Source: Acidicapsa ligni
GTDB taxonomy: Bacteria > Acidobacteriota > Terriglobia > Terriglobales > Acidobacteriaceae
DNA length: 64,000 nucleotides
Reading direction: 5' to 3'
Assembly: GCF_025685655.1 (NCBI RefSeq)
Contig: NZ_JAGSYG010000002.1
Coordinates: 930,001-994,000, forward strand
Numbering within the stretch: the stretch's first letter is position 1; every line of letters begins with the position of its first letter. Shown one piece after another: positions 61,944 to 64,000 of this stretch. Below the pieces are notes generated by a model. The model ran no database searches. It was not told the origin of the DNA and saw nothing but the letters and a program-made list of their open reading frames with translations. The position numbers and the translations under genes were made by a program.

Positions 61944-64000
61944 TTACGAAACGGTGGCGATTTGTTTGATGCTTGCTTGATGGCTTTCGAGAAAATCAGC
62001 CAGACTTCCAATAGTTGGATACTGGAAAAAATTGATGAGAGTCAATCGCGAATCAATCTCACGCCTGAGCCTCTCATGCACACGCACAATCAGAAGTGAA
62101 TGCGCACCGAGATCAAAAAAGTTATCGGTCAATTCCAGATGTTGCAGGTCAAGCATTTCGCGAAAAACCTTGGCAATCGACTCCTGCAGCGGCGTCAAAG
62201 TCTCCGCGGGTCTTCGCTTTGTATCACTATCCATCTGTGCTGGGATCGCCAGTGCTCCGCGATCCAGCTTGCCGTTCGGCGTTCGTGGAAATTCATGCAA
62301 CAAAACAATGCGCGACGGTACCATGTACTCCGGCAATAGTTGCCGCAGCGCATTCCGTATAGCCCCTGTATCCTGGCGAGTATCATTCGTGACCAGCCAT
62401 GCAACAAGGTGCTTATCGTCGCCGATTTCACGCAACAACACAACGGAGTCCTGGATCGATGGCTGTTGCCGAAGCACGCTCTCAATCTCGCCCAATTCGA
62501 TGCGGAATCCACGAAGCTTGATCTGATGATCCAGCCTTCCGAGAAATTCGATCAGTCCATCTCTTCGATAACAAACCAGGTCGCCCGTGCGATAGAGACG
62601 AGCTCCGGGCGTAGCGCTGAAAGGATCATCAATGAATCGCTCCCGAGTTAGCTCCTCGCGATTCAGATAGCCTCTCGCCAACCCATCGCCACCAATCAAC
62701 AATTCTCCGGCAACACCGATAGGAACCGGCTGGTACTGCGCATCCACAATGTAGAAGGTCGTATTCGCTATCGGATGCCCAATCGGAATCGCATCTTCTG
62801 TTCTTCCCGTAAGACGAAGAGCAGAAGACCAGATCGTCGTCTCCGTAGGACCGTACATATTCCAGACGCTCTCAGCATGATTCAGTAGAGAATTGGCAAG
62901 CCCGGTCTCGAGCGCCTCTCCGCCGCAGAGTATCTTCAGGAGCGCATCGCCCCGCCAACCGGCACTTAGGAGCAACTGCCACGTTGCAGGCGTCGCCTGC
63001 ATCACCGTGGGGCGAATGCGTTCGAGGTCGTCCATGAGGGAAACAACGTTGCCCGGCTCAAGCGCGATACAGACCGTGCCACCAGTGAATAACGGCAGAT
63101 ATAGCTCAAGGCCCGCAATATCAAAAGAGATAGTAGTCACGGCGAGCAACACATCGTCACTCGTGAAGCCCGGCTCACGCTGCATGCTTTCGAGAAAGTT
63201 AAGCAATGCACCGTGCTGGATCTGAACACCCTTGGGTCGTCCCGTCGAGCCTGAGGTAAAGATGATATAGGCAAGACTATCGGGCGTAACGCGCGTTTCG
63301 AGATTGGCTAAAACGTCCGCTTCCACATCTGTTCGCAGTTCATCGAGGCAGAGCACATGAGCGCTCGTTTCCGGGAGAGATGCCCGCAGATGCGTAGAAG
63401 TTAGAAGCACCTTTGGCTGCGCGTCATCGAGAATATCTGCGATACGATGCTTCGGATAAATCGGGTCAAGCGGAACATAAGCTCCACCCGATTTCATCAC
63501 ACCAAGCAACGCCGCCAGCATATCCGTGGATCGTTCCATGTAGAGTCCGACAAGGACTCCGCTGCTTACGCCAAGAGATTGCAGCGTATGAGCAATCTGA
63601 TTCGCGCGCTGGTTTAGTTCGTTGTATGTCAGTGAGTTTGCGCCCGCAATGACAGCGATGCGGTCAGGAGCAGCCGCAACCTGCGCCTCAAATTTTCCAT
63701 AAAAGCAGACGTTGCTTTCATGAGGCGCGGCAGTCGCGTTCCACTCTTTCAGAATTTGCAGACGCTCATCAGTCTTGAGCAAAGGAATCGTGTCGATCGG
63801 CTGATTCGGATCGCTGTGGATAGAGTCAAGCAGCGTTAGAAAATGCCCTTGCAGCTGTTCAATTGTTTCGCGATCATACAGATGCGTGTTGTATTCAAAA
63901 TACGCGCGCAGCGTCCCATGACGCGGATAGACTTCCACTGTTAGATCAAAGCGAGCTGTGCCTGCGTCGAATTCAATCGCAGTAATCGCCAGGCCGCTTA
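61944..64000 (-). CDS. Non-ribosomal peptide synthetase, partial: (C)-A-PCP, glycine-type code
   Basis: The frame is open to the last base (codons before a GTG at 63938 read IEFDAGTARFDLT, the end of a condensation domain), so the gene starts outside the window. An adenylation domain follows with FTSGSTGRPKG, MYGPTETT, TGDLVCY and NGKLDR. Specificity residues by eye are D-I-L-Q-L-G-M-I-W-K, very close to known glycine codes (DILQLGLIWK type). The carrier domain has LGAHSLL, with Ala in place of the second Gly before the modified Ser. It ends 48 bp before the PKS gene, so its glycyl-containing chain should pass to the KS. Earlier modules may exist beyond 64000. Confidence 0.94.
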   Translation of the reverse strand, partial: SGLAITAIEFDAGTARFDLTVEVYPRHGTLRAYFEYNTHLYDRETIEQLQGHFLTLLDSIHSDPNQPIDTIPLLKTDERLQILKEWNATAAPHESNVCFYGKFEAQVAAAPDRIAVIAGANSLTYNELNQRANQIAHTLQSLGVSSGVLVGLYMERSTDMLAALLGVMKSGGAYVPLDPIYPKHRIADILDDAQPKVLLTSTHLRASLPETSAHVLCLDELRTDVEADVLANLETRVTPDSLAYIIFTSGSTGRPKGVQIQHGALLNFLESMQREPGFTSDDVLLAVTTISFDIAGLELYLPLFTGGTVCIALEPGNVVSLMDDLERIRPTVMQATPATWQLLLSAGWRGDALLKILCGGEALETGLANSLLNHAESVWNMYGPTETTIWSSALRLTGRTEDAIPIGHPIANTTFYIVDAQYQPVPIGVAGELLIGGDGLARGYLNREELTRERFIDDPFSATPGARLYRTGDLVCYRRDGLIEFLGRLDHQIKLRGFRIELGEIESVLRQQPSIQDSVVLLREIGDDKHLVAWLVTNDTRQDTGAIRNALRQLLPEYMVPSRIVLLHEFPRTPNGKLDRGALAIPAQMDSDTKRRPAETLTPLQESIAKVFREMLDLQHLELTDNFFDLGAHSLLIVRVHERLRREIDSRLTLINFFQYPTIGSLADFLESHQASIKQIATVS

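Noticed and set aside
1..64000. CRISPR arrays, insertion sequences, prophage genes
   Set aside because: No evenly spaced repeats with unique spacers, no transposase, integrase or phage structural protein was recognisable.

Overview
The window looks like a chromosomal segment of an acidobacterium, probably family Acidobacteriaceae (Terriglobus/Granulicella/Edaphobacter relatives). This is inference: GC is moderate to high, the envelope is Gram-negative (lpxD, a PagL-like protein, a TolC/RND efflux set), the F0 part of the ATP synthase stands apart from F1, and GTG/TTG starts behind good Shine-Dalgarno sites are common. I see no transposase, prophage, CRISPR array, rRNA or convincing tRNA gene.

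Layout. 1-5.6 kb: a cut-off DUF779 protein with its aldehyde dehydrogenase, a secreted amidohydrolase, a YajO-like aldo/keto reductase and an Lrp/AsnC regulator. 5.7-11 kb: histidine ammonia-lyase (hutH), a YebC protein, a PagL-like outer-membrane protein, glutamate formiminotransferase and a secreted protein of unknown function. 11-18 kb: a MASE1-PAS-GGDEF cyclic-di-GMP synthase, lpxD with a coupled lipoprotein, an unknown protein, and a tRNA nucleotidyltransferase/poly(A) polymerase family protein with a long acidic then histone-H1-like tail. 18-28 kb: dnaE, a vapBC-type toxin-antitoxin pair, a second aldo/keto reductase, accA, a degenerate CPBP-like membrane protein and two unknown proteins. 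28-33 kb: ymdB-lysS and, divergently, atpZ-atpI-atpB-atpE. 33-39.6 kb: a sugar-phosphate transferase, then a tight hutF-hutU-hutI operon ending in an M20-family deacylase. 39.6-48.7 kb: a two-component system and an efflux operon (beta-propeller, TolC, adaptor, RND pump). 48.8-53.9 kb: FAD oxidoreductase, EamA-like protein, second aldehyde dehydrogenase, MscS channel. 54-64 kb: a hybrid NRPS-PKS-NRPS assembly line that runs off the right edge.

How the genes fit together. Histidine breakdown is split: hutH at 5.7 kb and hutFUI 28 kb away. Both ways of handling formiminoglutamate are present: FtcD (to folate) at 9 kb and HutF (deimination) at 34 kb. hutG is not seen, but an M20 deacylase is translationally coupled behind hutI and is a good candidate for the missing N-formylglutamate step. 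Two CTTAAG-N5-CTTAAG-like boxes, one before the response regulator and one before the beta-propeller/efflux operon, suggest that the two-component system controls itself and the pump.

The assembly line reads, in transcription order (right to left): (partial C)-A-PCP with a glycine-like specificity code; KS-AT(malonyl)-KR-ACP; TubC docking-C-A-PCP with an alanine-like code. No thioesterase or reductase domain is visible at its end, so product release is open. Several genes end in short tandem duplications across or beside the stop codon, a local habit that I flag in the findings.
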